Below, piece after piece: positions 51,960 to 63,970 of a DNA stretch of 64,000 bases. Position numbers and translations under genes: made by a program. This DNA is from Sipunculus nudus (lineage: Eukaryota > Annelida > Sipuncula > Golfingiida > Sipunculidae): assembly GCA_026874595.1 (NCBI GenBank), contig CM049309.1, positions 2,514,076 through 2,578,075 on the forward strand, given 5' to 3'. Position 1 is the stretch's first letter; each line of letters begins with the position of its first letter. Below the pieces are notes generated by a model, which saw nothing but the letters and a program-made list of their open reading frames with translations, was not told the DNA's origin and did no database searches.

Positions 51960-53050
51960 AGGGGGGCTCGCCAGAGTTAATTTATAGTAAGCTTTACAGT
52001 TTATGAACATTTATGAGCGACTAAGCTGGCTCGCTACCTAAATAGTAAGTCTTCTTTAAAAATTTAGAAAGTTCAAGACATCCTGACATATTCGTGTGGT
52101 ACGTGTCTGCGTATAAAAACCACTCGTTTATGCTGTTGTATACAGGTCCTTGGTGTATGCGGAATATTTCTGATCTGATTTTATGACCTGAAATTTTTCC
52201 AAAGTTTTGTGTGGTGAAAGCAAGCCTGTCAAGGTGTGCATGTTTGCGTCATGGTAAACCATATCGGTGTGTTAAAGTGTGCCCACGACTCCGTGGAAAC
52301 CGTACAGGAATGTTTATGAATACTGTATATCAATGGGTCATGATGTGATGTACGGAAAGCGCGGGTCTGATGAAGTTTTTTTTTTGTAGTCTCTAATTAA
52401 TACAAATTGTTTCGTTTAACTTGCGGTGTTTTGAACGCTGTGTGTGATATCCGAGGACTGCATGTTTTTTTTTTTTTTTGTTTTTGTTTTTTTTTTAGTT
52501 TGCTTGGAACACTTTCGTGATTCGTATCCGGTAAACAAAGTAATCCCGGGCTGCCATAGGTACGTTTTATTGTAATCCTGTGACAGTAAGATAGCCGCCA
52601 AGGCCTTCTATATGGGGACCTTACATTGTAAGCAGGTATCGGGGAGAGACCAGCTGTGACAGATGGAAGTCCTTGTGACATCACATTTTTTTCCATTCCG
52701 GACAATGGTAAACTGTACAAAACAAAAACTAAAAAAGTAGTCGTAGTTGGGCCATCGAAGAACACCGCAGTTCACAAGCCCTTTCAATTATCAATTTAGT
52801 CCAGCCACAACTCTTTGGTAGGTCCGGAGGTTCCTTTTCCTATGTCGTTACAAATCCACCGTATGTATGTCTTATCACTTACTTCTGTGCTCTCGTGTTA
52901 ACTTCATGTTTTGATTTATCTAAGATAAATATTTTCAGCTTATCTTGAATCTCATTTTTTGTTATTTCCACATCTATATGTATGAATCTAATACCTTCTT
53001 ACATATGAAGGTCTGCAAATGATTGTCATGAATTGACCTGTAAAAGCACG
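51960..53050. other. Intergenic; no gene recognised
   Basis: Contains T homopolymers at about 52464-52497 that create a spurious Lys-rich minus-strand ORF. Nothing else that I can support. Confidence 0.5.
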
Positions 53051-53257
53051 AATAAAAAAACCAGGGGCGTAGCCAGAGCCCCCCCCCCCTCTCCAGGTGG
53101 CATCCAATATTCCTCGTCCTCCCAGAATTTCCCGGAGTCTTATAACGATTAAATTAAAAAAAAAACACACAATCATGTAACTCCTGTCACTCATATCCGT
53201 AGATCTGGGACTTATTTGTATATTTCACTAGGTTTGATCCTGCAAATATGATATTTG

Positions 53258-55030
53258 TAGCACAGGTGACAATAAGTCACCTGAGCTATAGCGATAGCCC
53301 TTTGTCCTCCATCCGTCTGGCCGGCCCACCGTCGGTTCACAGGGGAAAATTTTGAAACTGTTTGACCCACTAATCCAAAATACAACATACAGTTAGATGT
53401 ACTTAAGTTCCTCTACCAAACCCGAAACTTTGTCCCTGTGACTTCGTTCCCTTGACAAAATTTAAGATCACCTCTGTTTCCAGTAAAAACCTGTTCTAAT
53501 ACACTTGAAGACTGCCTCATATTAAAACAACTAGCGTTTTATTTATATTTGGCATAGAAAATCCTCTGTATATACTGCCTATGTACATGCAGGAAATTAA
53601 GTCAATATTGCATTATTTTTAGAAGTTATGGATCTGAACATAATGTATACCTTGTCAAAACATCAGGAAATATATTTTCTCACTTTAAATGGTATCTTTT
53701 AAAGCTAGAACCTTTTTTTTAAGAATAAAACTTTATTTAATCAAACTTTAAGCGTAAACAGAAATTAGATCAAAATTTTGTATTTTTTTTCAAGTTATTA
53801 GCATAAACGTAAGATCAATATTTATACAAATCAGTAAGTACTCTTTTAAAACTGAAATGTGCAAGATATTAGCCAAAACAGTAGCTTATATTCAAGTTTT
53901 CAGACACCAACATCACGTGCACGGTGGCGTGCAGTGAGTGCCGGGGCCCTCACCTAGCCACCTGTTATGTAACATACTTCAGTCCACGCAGCTAACTCCC
54001 TTTGCTCAGCAGAGCAGGAATTCCCGTCCCCACCCTTCTCCTTGTATGGGATGAATAAATAAGATGAATGTTATAATGTTTTATGTTTAATTTTTTTTTC
54101 TAAACTTTTGCTACCTATTTGAGTTTTTTTATTACATGGGGTTACAATGAGTGCACATTGAATTATCACTGTTACTTTTTGCTGTAACAGTGTGGATGTG
54201 CATGTTGAGAGGAACTCGTTGCTTCAGTTTGCTTTCATTTGTAACATGTTGGAAATTCAGTAATTCAGGATTTAAATTACAGTTGAGATAATATTTAGCA
54301 TACTGATGTTACTTGTCCCTAATCCTACCGACAGTGTGTATACCTGGTTTAAAAAGGGATTTTTTTATTCAATTTTAATATTAAGTAAATAAAATTAAGC
54401 ATGTACATAAAACTCAAACACCAATAAAGAAAACCTTTTTTAATAGTGATCTGAGGAATAAATTGAAACATGCAATGTTTTAATGTTTTTATCTTTTAAA
54501 AAATTCTTTTAAATTAAGTTTAAGCAATTTATTATTTCAAAAATAGTAAAATATATCTGTATGCATAAATTGACACGACCAAACTAAGTATAAATAATGA
54601 GCAGCTTATATTTATAAATTTGCTTATATTTGCAGATTTTTTTTTTTAAATTGAAAAATTTAATATACTTAAATTAATTCATTACATAAATCGTTATTTC
54701 CTGTCAAAAATGGACATGCTAAAAAGGGCTTAAAATAAAGGTAAAATTTTAATTTCCTTGTCTCTACATAAAGTTATCTGTCCTGTCTATCCACCCGAGT
54801 CTGTAAATATTTCATATGCAACACATATCTAAAAAACCTAGCGTGGTTTTTCCATAGAAGTCATGTCAAAGTATTAGTTTGTCAATCATATATTTAGTAC
54901 TTGATTATCACCAAATAGCAGGATCGTTTTCTCTTAGCTTTGCAATTAGCAAAACAAATAAAACAATAACAATATAAATAAGTATATGAAATTTTACAAA
55001 TTCAGCTGAGCGCCGTGGCCCATGGGTCCC
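53258..55030 (+). mobile_element. Dispersed element, copy C, nested in the hAT-type element
   Basis: Head cacaggtgacaataagtcac ctgagctatagcgatag, then atcaggaaatatattttctc and aagatgaatgttataatgtt (as in copies A and B), ending cagctgagcgccgtggccca tgggtccca. No transposase frame. Confidence 0.65.
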
Positions 55031-55108
55031 ATTTTTATTCATACATCTTGCATAACTGATATTTCTTATTGGAATTTAACATTAATATGCTGTTTTGAAT
55101 TATTATGA

Positions 55109-55112
<4 letters not shown>

Positions 55113-55195
<83 letters not shown>
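55113..55195. repeat. (TA)n microsatellite
   Basis: About 83 bp of TA dinucleotides with one tt interruption near 55145. It produces a meaningless Ile-Tyr ORF. Confidence 0.97.
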
Positions 55196-55198
<3 letters not shown>

Positions 55199-55471
55199 TA
55201 CATTGCCTTTGTCAAATTTTTCGGCCCCCTCCCCTCTTTCAATCCTGGCTACGCCCCTGAAAAAACTAGTTTGCTGGCCATGGACTTCCAATGTTAAAAC
55301 CCTAAAAAAGAGTTTTGTTTCAATAATTGCAGATTATTTGCTAAAAAGGTTGTTGCGTAATTTATTATTTTTAAAAAGCTTTCTGTGAAGCTTCTGAACA
55401 TTATAAGATGAAAATAGATTGGGTTAAAAGTTATATAAAATGAATCTTTATTTTGAAAGGTCCGTGAATCA

Positions 55472-55788
55472 GTGTGGGGGCGGTGGTGTAATTGTTAAGG
55501 TGCTGGGCTCATGATAGAGAAGTCGTGAGTTCGAATCCCGGTCAGATCCACACTGTGCCAAGACCCTTGGGCAAGGTTCCAACCGCAAGTGTGCCTCTGT
55601 CCACCCAGCAGTAGAAATGGGTACCAGTAAATACTGGGAAGGTAACCTGCGATGGACTAGCGTCCCATCCAGGATGTGCAGGAGGAGTTTCTCTCCTAAG
55701 TCGCTTCACTCTACATGAACTGAGATAAGCTCCGGCCTGATGAGCCTGTAGGGTGTCAAAGCCAAACCGACTTTACCTTACCTTTCCA
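55472..55788 (+). mobile_element. tRNA-derived SINE with 8-bp target duplication
   Basis: The tRNA-like head has an A-box-like tggtgtaattgttaagg and B-box gagttcgaatcccg (55527-55540). The body holds gacccttgggcaaggttcc and gcgatggactagcgtcccat, a conserved central domain seen in many animal SINEs. The tail is actttaccttacctttcc. Target duplication GTGAATCA at 55464-55471 and 55789-55796. Confidence 0.85.
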
Positions 55789-56004
55789 GTGAATCAAAAA
55801 GGACGAAACCAGCGAATTTTCAAACCTTTTGGTTGATGTAAATTTTATTTATTTAAAAATGCTCTTATCATGCTATGTTATAATAATTAAAAAGTCATAA
55901 AAAGGAGAAACCTAGAGTTACCGAAGGAATTAAAAAAGATTCATGAAAGTTTGAGGCATAGTCCCAGAAAATTGTATTAAATGGTACTTTTGAAGGTGAA
56001 GCCC

Positions 56005-56100
56005 CAGGGGTAGGACGTAGCCTGGTGATTAAGGCGTTGGCCTCAGAGCTGAAGGTCGTTGCCTGGCTGACATGCTGGTGAAATCTTTTTATAGAACCTC
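56005..56100 (+). mobile_element. tRNA-like fragment, probable truncated SINE
   Basis: acgtagcctggtgattaagg cgttggcctcagagctg resembles an A-box and anticodon arm. No proper B-box follows, so it is neither a functional tRNA nor an intact SINE. Confidence 0.4.
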
Positions 56101-56237
56101 AGAGATCCAATGTCTTAATGACAGGTTATGACTTCTGGAATATTCCTAACCCTTTACATAAAAACCTGAAATCCAGAATGCTTAAAAAACATATCATTCT
56201 TATCATATTGATAACTTTATTCTATTTCAATAAACAG

Positions 56238-56507
56238 TGCCTCCAACAGGCCATAGACATATCTTTAAAAAAAGGCGATGCCCCTTTTGCCTGCACGCTG
56301 ATTGAAAAAAGGGGCCTCATTCAAGGATTTGTTGTGTTCGGCTGCCAGTCTGACTCGTGTAGTTTAGACTATGCTCTTTTCGGGACTGCATTGTCAGAAC
56401 TGCTGTCAACACTTTTAAGTCACAAGGAAAAAATCGTAACAAAAACTAGACCGGCCCTGTCGCTGTGCTCTCATAAACAGTTCTACACCAACGGCTTATT
56501 TCTGTGA
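56238..56507 (+). other. Weak candidate for an orphan terminal exon
   Basis: After a ctatttcaataaacag acceptor-like site, an open frame of 89 codons (CLQQAIDISLKKGDAPFACT ... TNGLFL, then TGA) has a composition less repetitive than its surroundings. I recognise no family. No upstream partner exon was found. Confidence 0.15.
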
Positions 56508-56519
56508 TTTACCACAAGA

Positions 56520-58530
56520 GGGCACCACCTACAACTGCTCGTCACAATTTTGATATCAATAATTGACTGTTCTGATACACGCTAAAGCGGTATATGATGC
56601 CGCCTGTCACAGTTATGCTGAACTTTTCGGAAGTGCATTTAAACCTTTAAGTACTGCATCGTAATTATAACCTATAATTTGATTTGTGACGTACTTGTTT
56701 GCAAATATCAGCAATTCCCCATTCAATGCTTGGGCCGTCCGTTCGAAACGATGCAGAAGTTCCTGATATATATCTACGTTTCACTCTACATTTTTCGGTC
56801 GTAAATATAATTACTAAGGGCCTGACAGGTGGGAAAATGTTAATGGGGATTTTGATTCGGTCTCAACTAAACCCAAAGACGTGGAAAGCGTAAGAAAACC
56901 CGAAGGACTAATGTTTGTCGCTTCAACGGAATCTTAATATCCTGACACAAATTCAGCACACTTTATGCGAACTGCTGATTAAAATAACCAAATCGTAAAA
57001 CACCTGAAATATTAATACTTAGACACCATACCAAGGGATTGCCTGACCGTGATGCGCTAACATTGGCGTGATGAATTTAATATGCGTACATACTACATAC
57101 ATCATGCGCGATTCACGCACTGCGGAAATATAGGGTCATCTCAATTTAAACATATGGATATAGATGGGTTAATATCTTTTGAGATTAACTGTCGCCCATC
57201 CAGCATTCTGTTCACACCACACCCGTGATTTTCCATCCATTTAGAGATCACTGTCTGCTTGCGGAAATATATCGAATCTGGTAATATTTGTTATTTCTAT
57301 TCTTTCAGATATAGCTAATGCTGTCAATGCCAGAAACACTTTTATTGAAATCTATAATGTCTTGTAATTTTTATGTGGCGCATGTCACTGAGCGGCTGAT
57401 AGTGTCTATGGAAGAACTGACAACGCCTTAACAAATCATATCATCACACCACAACCTTGTTGACATAAAAAAATCAATAGAAAAATATTCTGCCATGAAA
57501 AGTGGGCTCAGCTTATGCAAGATCTAGAATGCATGATGAATTTTCTATAGACAGATGTGACATGTAAAATAATACGATTTAATTTGGAGTACCTTTAATT
57601 GGACTGAAATGTGATGCGGGCAGTGTTATGTCCGCAATGCATGCTGGGACTGTGCCGTCTGCCTGTGTGTCTGATTTTGTTGATATGCAAAGAAAATGGA
57701 TGCGTCTGCAGGTGATTTGGCGGGAAATGAGCGTTAGATTACATGAGAAAACCCTCTCTTAGCATATATACTGCTGGCCATGAATATAAACATAGAGAGA
57801 GCTCACGTTGTTGGAAACTTGAAGAGAATGAATCCCTTGAAAAAGTCGAAGACCACCTCTCCTCTTGTCTGTCATAACTTTATTTATTTATGTATTTATT
57901 TATCATGACTTTTTGCAGGGGAGTCCACACCAGCTGGAAACTTCTCTGATACCCGCGGTCCTGTACCAAGAGCAAAATTCAATAAACGTATTGGACAACT
58001 TGACAATTCAAGTAAATAAAGTACACATTGCAGGATATAGTTAATTACATTCAAAGATATGTATATTAAATTATAAGAAATAAATAGGACTTTCTTAAAA
58101 CTATTAAAATCATCTGGTTATGTACATGAACTATGCTAAACGCTAAATCCACTCACAACAGGGCATTTTGAGACTGGATGTATTAAACTCTAAGCCTGGT
58201 CAGTGTGAAAATCGGTAGGATGGCCCTATGACCTTGTCCTTTGACTTCAAATCAACAGGGATATTTCCCCATAGGAAATGAGCCACAAATGAGATGGAAG
58301 ATTTTGGATAAAGTTTTTCCAAGAAGTGGATTTAAAAACCTTTGAACTTTTGACATCAAAATCAACAGATTTCTTTCCGTGTTGATAGGTGAGCCTTATG
58401 TGAACGATGAAAAATTAGGGATGATAAGTTTCACTTTTAATTAAGAATTAAAGAAATAAGACAGCGATAGTATTTTTTATACATTTTAGGTTAATATCAC
58501 TCACTTTAATCTGAGGGTCAAAAAATGACC
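56520..58530. other. Intergenic; nothing recognised
   Basis: No coherent frame or named element. A tttattta-type simple repeat lies at 57870-57905. Confidence 0.5.
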
Positions 58531-58539
58531 ACCAAGACA

Positions 58540-60585
58540 AACTAGCAAAACGCTGTTCCTTTTATCTGCGACCAAGGCATTGTCCCTTTTGTCTCACGGC
58601 AAGGCGCTGTCCCTTTTGTCTGGTCAATACACAAAGCACTGTCCCTTTTGTCTGGTCAGTACACAAAGCACTGTCCCTTTTGTCTAGTGACAAGGCAAAG
58701 CGCTGTCCCTTTGTCTAGTGACAAGGCAAAGCGCTGTCCCTTTGTTTAGTGACAAGACAAAGCGCTGTCCCTTTTGTCTAGTGACAAGGCAAAGCGCTGT
58801 CCCTTTTGTGTGATCACAAGGCAAAGGGCTGTCCCATTTGTCCAGTCACAAGGCAAAGCGCTGTCCCTTTTGGTTGGGCACTACGCAAAGCGCTGTCCCT
58901 TTTGTCTGATCACTAGGCAAAGTGCCGTCTCTTTTGTCTAGTGACAAGAAAAAGCGCTGTACCTTTTGTATGGTCACTAGACAAAGCGCTGTCCCTTTCG
59001 TCTGGTCACTAGACAAAGCGCTGTCCCTTTTGTCTGATCACTAGGCAAAGTGCCGTCTCTTTTGTCTAGTGACAAGAAAAAGCGCTGTACCTTTTGTATG
59101 GTCACTAGACAAAGCGCTGTCCCTTTCGTCTGGTCACTAGACAAAGTGCTGTCCCTTTTGTCTGATCACTAGGCAAAGTGCCGTCTCTTTTGTCTAGTGA
59201 CAAGAAAAAGCGCTGTACCTTTTGTATGGTCACTAGACAAAGCGCTGTCCCTTTCGTCTGGTCACTAGACAAAGCGCTGTCCCTTTTGTCTGATCACTAG
59301 GCAAAGTGCCGTCTCTTTTGTCTAGTGACAAGAAAAAGCGCTGTACCTTTTGTATGGTCACTAGACAAAGCGCTGTCCCTTTCGTCTGGTCACTAGACAA
59401 AGCGCTGTCCCTTTTGTCTGATCACTAGGCAAAGTGCCGTCTCTTTTGTCTAGTGACAAGAAAAAGCGCTGTACCTTTTGTATGGTCACTAGACAAAGCG
59501 CTGTCCCTTTCGTCTGGTCACTAGACAAAGCGCTGTCCCTTTTGTCTGATCACTAGGCAAAGTGCCGTCTCTTTTGTCTAGTGACAAGAAAAAGCGCTGT
59601 ACCTTTTGTATGGTCACTAGACAAAGCGCTGTCCCTTTCGTCTGGTCACTAGACAAAGCGCTGTCCCTTTTGTCTGATCACTAGGCAAAGTGCCGTCTCT
59701 TTTGTCTAGTGACAAGAAAAAGCGCTGTACCTTTTGTATGGTCACTAGACAAAGCGCTGTCCCTTTCGTCTGGTCACTAGACAAAGCGCTGTCCCTTTTG
59801 TCTGATCACTAGGCAAAGTGCCGTCTCTTTTGTCTAGTGACAAGAAAAAGCGCTGTACCTTTTGTATGGTCACTAGACAAAGCGCTGTCCCTTTCGTCTG
59901 GTCACTAGACAAAGCGCTGTCCCTTTCGTCTGGTCACTAGACAAAGCGCTGTCCCTTTCGTCTGGTCACTAGACAAAGCGCTGTCCCTTTTGTCTGATCA
60001 CTAGACAAAGCGATGTCCCTTTCGTCTGGTCACTAGACAAAGCGCTGTCCCTTTTGTCTGATCACTAGGCAAAGTGCCGTCTCTTTTGTCTAGTGACAAG
60101 AAAAAGCGCTGTACCTTTTGTATGGTCACTAGACAAAGCGCTGTCCCTTTTGTCTGATCACTAGACAAAGCGCTGTCCCTTTTGTCTGATCACTAGGCAA
60201 AGTGCCGTCTCTTTTGTCTAGTGACAAGAAAAAGCACTGTACCTTTTGTATGGTCACTAGACAAAGCGCTGTCCCTTTCGTCTGGTCACTAGACAAAGCG
60301 CTGTCCCTTTCGTCTGGTCATTAGACAAAGCGCTGTCCCTTTTGTCTGGTCACCAGGCAAAGCGCTGTCCCTTTTGTCTGGTCACTAGGCAAAGTGCTGT
60401 CCCTTTTGTCTGGTCACTAGGCAAAGCGCTGTCCCTTTTGTCTGGTCACTAGGTAAAGCGCTATCCTTTATGTCTGGTCACAAGGCAAAACGCTGTCCTT
60501 TTTGTCTGATCACGAGCAAAGCGCTTCCCTTTTTGTCTTGTGACTAGGCAAAATCATTGTCTGGTCACAAGCCAATGCGCTGTCC
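58540..60585. repeat. 32-bp minisatellite, about 60 copies, with 128-bp higher-order repeat
   Basis: Monomer of the type caaagcgctgtcccttttgt ctggtcactaga. From about 58900 to 60250 four variant monomers repeat as a 128-bp block (tcccttt cg, tcccttttg, gtctctttt, gtacctttt variants); for example the tccctttcg monomer recurs at 58981 and 59109. Flanking monomers are irregular. In one variant tctagtgac replaces ggtcactag, giving 9-bp inverted repeats between neighbours. Confidence 0.95.
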
Positions 60586-60589
60586 CGTT

Positions 60590-61750
60590 TTGGGACTCAC
60601 GTTACTCGTGTTTACTGAAATGTAATATATACACATATATTATTTTTGTGATATAACGAATTGTTAAGCGGTACAGCTTAAATGGTCCAGCTATACAGAG
60701 ATCGTTAGCCGCAGTCTTGCACCAATTCGTTGATATATATACCCTGCATCCCGTCAGTCAACTAAAATAGCACGTGACTATTGTTTTCATGGCAAACAGA
60801 GATTGGGCTGCGGTTTATTTTAACAATAGTACTTAGTGCATCTATTTTGAGCACGGGTTTCCGAGGTGACAGGTGTATTATTAAAGATAGCTTCCAGGAC
60901 AGGTGAAACATTTTCCTATAAACATAACACTCGTTTGATATGAAACGCTCCAAAATGGCGTCTCAACCCAGTGTCTATGTTAAAATATATCCCGAAAATA
61001 CTTTAATGCGATATCCATGATCAAATGGTGCATACTCTTTGACACATGATGTGTTGCCAATCTGACAAATTGTTTACCTGGTTAATTAACCATGCTAGAC
61101 AGAAACACCATATCGGCCCTCCGACATTAGAGAGTCTTCGTCTAGATTTGCAAAATGATGAGGACATGCCGGACAAAAGCACTAAACTTTTTTCATGTAT
61201 TTTTCATGGCCTTAGCTATCAATTTCTGATAGGAGCCACTTGCATTACGGCAGCAATCATGGAACGCAATGTAGAAACACATGTGCTAATATCTCGGCTT
61301 CTAGGTAACTTGGGAACACAGTCTTAGTGTCTAAACATACATTTACATGGATGAGGAATACTATTATGCGATCCAAATGATCAAAATAATGATTATTCGT
61401 TAAAATGCAACAATTTACTCAAAACAAAAGTCACAATTTGCTCTTTTCTTATTGTTCTGGGGCTTAGGCCCATATTTGGAAATGGGGCAGTCTAAATGAA
61501 ATTTTGAAATTTTGATAGGGGTCACTTTCTCAAAATACATTTCGGCAACCCTCGTGGATTCTAAAATGGCCGCCATGTAGATTTATGATATAGTATCTCG
61601 TCTTCTAGGAATCTTAGTGTCTAAACATACATTTTCATAGGCAAGAAATACGATTATGCCATCCAAAATATCCAAGAATAATTATTTATTAATTGGGTTT
61701 CAGCTTTTTTAGAAACACAGGTTATATGTTACTATTTTCTTTCTGTTCAG
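60590..61750. other. Intergenic; nothing firm
   Basis: Two stretches resemble each other: 61290-61400 (atctcggcttctaggtaact, gtctaaacatacatttacat, tatgcgatccaaatgatca) and 61595-61690 (atctcgtcttctaggaatct, gtctaaacatacattttcat, atgccatccaaaatatcca). This is a local duplication about 300 bp apart. Confidence 0.5.
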
Positions 61751-61926
61751 GCGGCTTAGGACCTCTTGTAAAATATGTCAAAAGTCTTCTGCTGAGCCTC
61801 TTGGATGTCCTGGATTGCACACACAGACCTGGTGATGACTCATTACTAAATGCATCTTGGATGGACAACATGACAGACATTCAGGAGAAAAAACTGCTTG
61901 CCTGGAGAATGCATGTTTGGATTTGA
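61751..61926 (+). other. Candidate orphan terminal coding exon
   Basis: A good acceptor (actattttctttctgttcag) is followed by GLGPLVKYVKSLLLSLLDVL, DCTHRPGDDSLLNASWMDNM and TDIQEKKLLAWRMHVWI, then TGA. Composition looks protein-like and the phase is 1. I do not recognise the protein and found no matching upstream exon; it may be a relic. Confidence 0.3.
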
Positions 61927-62769
61927 TATTGATGTTTACCAGTTAAGACATTATACTGCACAGTGACACAAGTATTGTCATACATACACATTTGAACGGT
62001 CAAAACGAGGGAGAGAGATGGCAGGCGTGAGAACTGTTCTGCAGATGAGAAAACAGTTCTTCAGATAAAATGCAGTTGATGACTACCTCGTTAGCCCTTA
62101 GAGACGAACTCTGTCAAGAACAGGAATAACACCGAGTTCAGCTAGCTTAAGGCAGAAGGAAATGTAAAGTGTACAGCTAACAAGAAAGAGATTGATTGAC
62201 TAGAATTGATAACAATTACTCCTGATAACCTGGCATGGATGAACATGGAAAACGACATCGTTACATAATTAACACTCACCTCATAACTATAAAGAAAGGA
62301 AACAGAGCAAAGCTTAATTATACACATGCTTTTGAGGACACAAATTTCTTGTTCAAGTTTTCTTGGCAACATCAAATGTTTGAAGTTGTCTACATGATCT
62401 TGGCATCAAGTTTTAACAAGTCATGCAATAATTCCTTAAGAAGGACTTAATTATGTGATTATGAAGGAGATTCAATGATTCTGAGGCTGTAAAATGTGTG
62501 CGGAATGAGAAGAGTTTTGACTTTGCCTCATTAAGGAACAATGTCGTTATCAAAGTCTAGCCAGGAAGCCCAGATTATATTTTGCATTTGAAGCAACAAG
62601 GTCGCCACCCTCTATGCTGGACCATAAATCTATCTTTTTCAGATTTTTGGTTATGTTCTTTGCATTACAATCTGCCTCAGGAGACCTGAGGCCATGAAGA
62701 TAACCAGCCGGTTCTGTACAGAGTATACATGAGCTCTTGACAAAGGGCTGGCGAGGTCGTTTTCATTTC

Positions 62770-62840
62770 TGTTGAGCGGTGGTGTATTGGCTTATGCGCT
62801 GGACACGTGACCACAAGAAGGTCGTAGTTTCAAGACCTGG
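62770..62840 (+). mobile_element. tRNA-like SINE head, interrupted
   Basis: gagcggtggtgtattggctt atgcgctggacacgtgac...ggtcgtagtttcaagacc has tRNA-like spacing. Its continuation seems to resume at 63966 (ggtctggtagtttcggatcc cggtctgaac) after an inserted element. Confidence 0.5.
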
Positions 62841-63970
62841 GGTCAATCCAAATTTTTCAATTCCCATTCAAGAACTTTTATGAAATTTCAATTCCAATTG
62901 AAATCAATGTGCTTGAGAAAATATCAATTCAAATTCAATTTAAATAATTATTCAATTCGCAATTAAAAAAGTTGCAATCATTAGAATACATTTCACTCGC
63001 GTGTAACAAGTTTAAGATAAGGTAAACTGCCTTTATTGGGATTATTTGGATTTCAAATGAGTGGCCATTATAACCTAGTGCAATTAATACAAATATCTTT
63101 TTTTTGGTGATAATAAAACATTTAAGTTCTCATAATCTTTTTAATAAAGGGGGAGTTAATCACGGTTATATCCCCTAACAACAGGTCAATAAACTTGATG
63201 CTTGAATAAGTACTCTTGTGCCATATTATTTTACTAATTTTAGTCATCGAAGATCTGCAGTGTTGGATGTACTTAGCTATACCATGGCTGTTGCCTGTCC
63301 TGTCCAGTGAAGTGTCCTAGGTAATCAGACCCACTGTTCACTACATAGATAACAGCAAGTCCAAGCACACCAGGCCAGCAGAGCAGCTCCAGACATACTG
63401 GATGCTTTATAGGCATATCCTAAAAATCACTGGACCAGAACAAGACAGTTCAGTATTATCTGATCACATGCTTTACGCCACAGCATGAAATTGGAAGCAA
63501 TAGAAGGGAATGCATATTATTACTCTAACCTTTTGCCTTCTATTTTCATTACTGTTACAGGTCAATTTTATCTATTATTATTACTATAATGTAAAAGCTG
63601 AAAATTTCTAGTTCTATATATCAGATTATTACATTAATGTTATCCGATCTCTCGTGTGCTGAAACTGCTGATACAAACAATTCAGGAACAGTAATTAAGA
63701 AGCATTTAAGCTGTTGCCATGCTCTTAGAATCGTCCATGAGAGGCATTTGCTTTGACTTTAACCAATTACTGCATGGCTGATTTTCAAAATGGATTTGAG
63801 CAACTTCCAGTGAGCGACACTTGGGGAAAATATGAGTTGGATTTTTTGTCCATCAATTTAGATAAATTAAGTGGAGCTGTATATTTCAATTCCAACTAAA
63901 TTCCAACTCATTTCATTTTCGCTTATTTTCAATTCAATTCTAACTCAATTCAGAATTGACCCAAGGTCTG
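62836..63970. mobile_element. TIR element of about 1.1 kb with CAATTC-rich ends
   Basis: The ends gacctggggtcaatcc and gaattgacccaaggtc are imperfect inverted repeats. Inside both ends lie AT-rich caattc/aattcaa runs (62855-62970 and 63880-63955) that mirror each other. No transposase frame, so non-autonomous. Confidence 0.5.

Larger units (their letters stand above)
53062..55259. mobile_element. hAT-type TIR pair CAGGGGCGTAGCCAG...CTGGCTACGCCCCTG enclosing a nested element
   Basis: The 15-bp terminal inverted repeats are perfect, and a 7-bp AAAAAAC direct repeat flanks them (53055-53061 and 55260-55266). CAGGGGCGTAGCCAG is a commonly seen animal hAT end. Inside lie short outer remnants (ccccccccctctccag; ggccccctcccctctttc), the dispersed element copy C and a TA microsatellite. 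Confidence 0.7.

Noticed and set aside
52397-52765. 122-codon minus-strand ORF with a Lys-rich stretch
   Set aside because: The Lys run comes from T homopolymers on the plus strand. No splice or family support.
55095-55388. 97-codon ORF beginning with Ile-Tyr repeats
   Set aside because: Translation of the TA microsatellite and adjacent repeat sequence.
55500-55545. A functional tRNA gene at the tRNA-like head
   Set aside because: No clean cloverleaf or discriminator end, and it continues into a SINE body with target duplications.
58540-60585. Regularly spaced repeats reminiscent of a CRISPR array
   Set aside because: There are no unique spacers between repeats; monomers are contiguous and the genome is plainly eukaryotic. 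It is a minisatellite.
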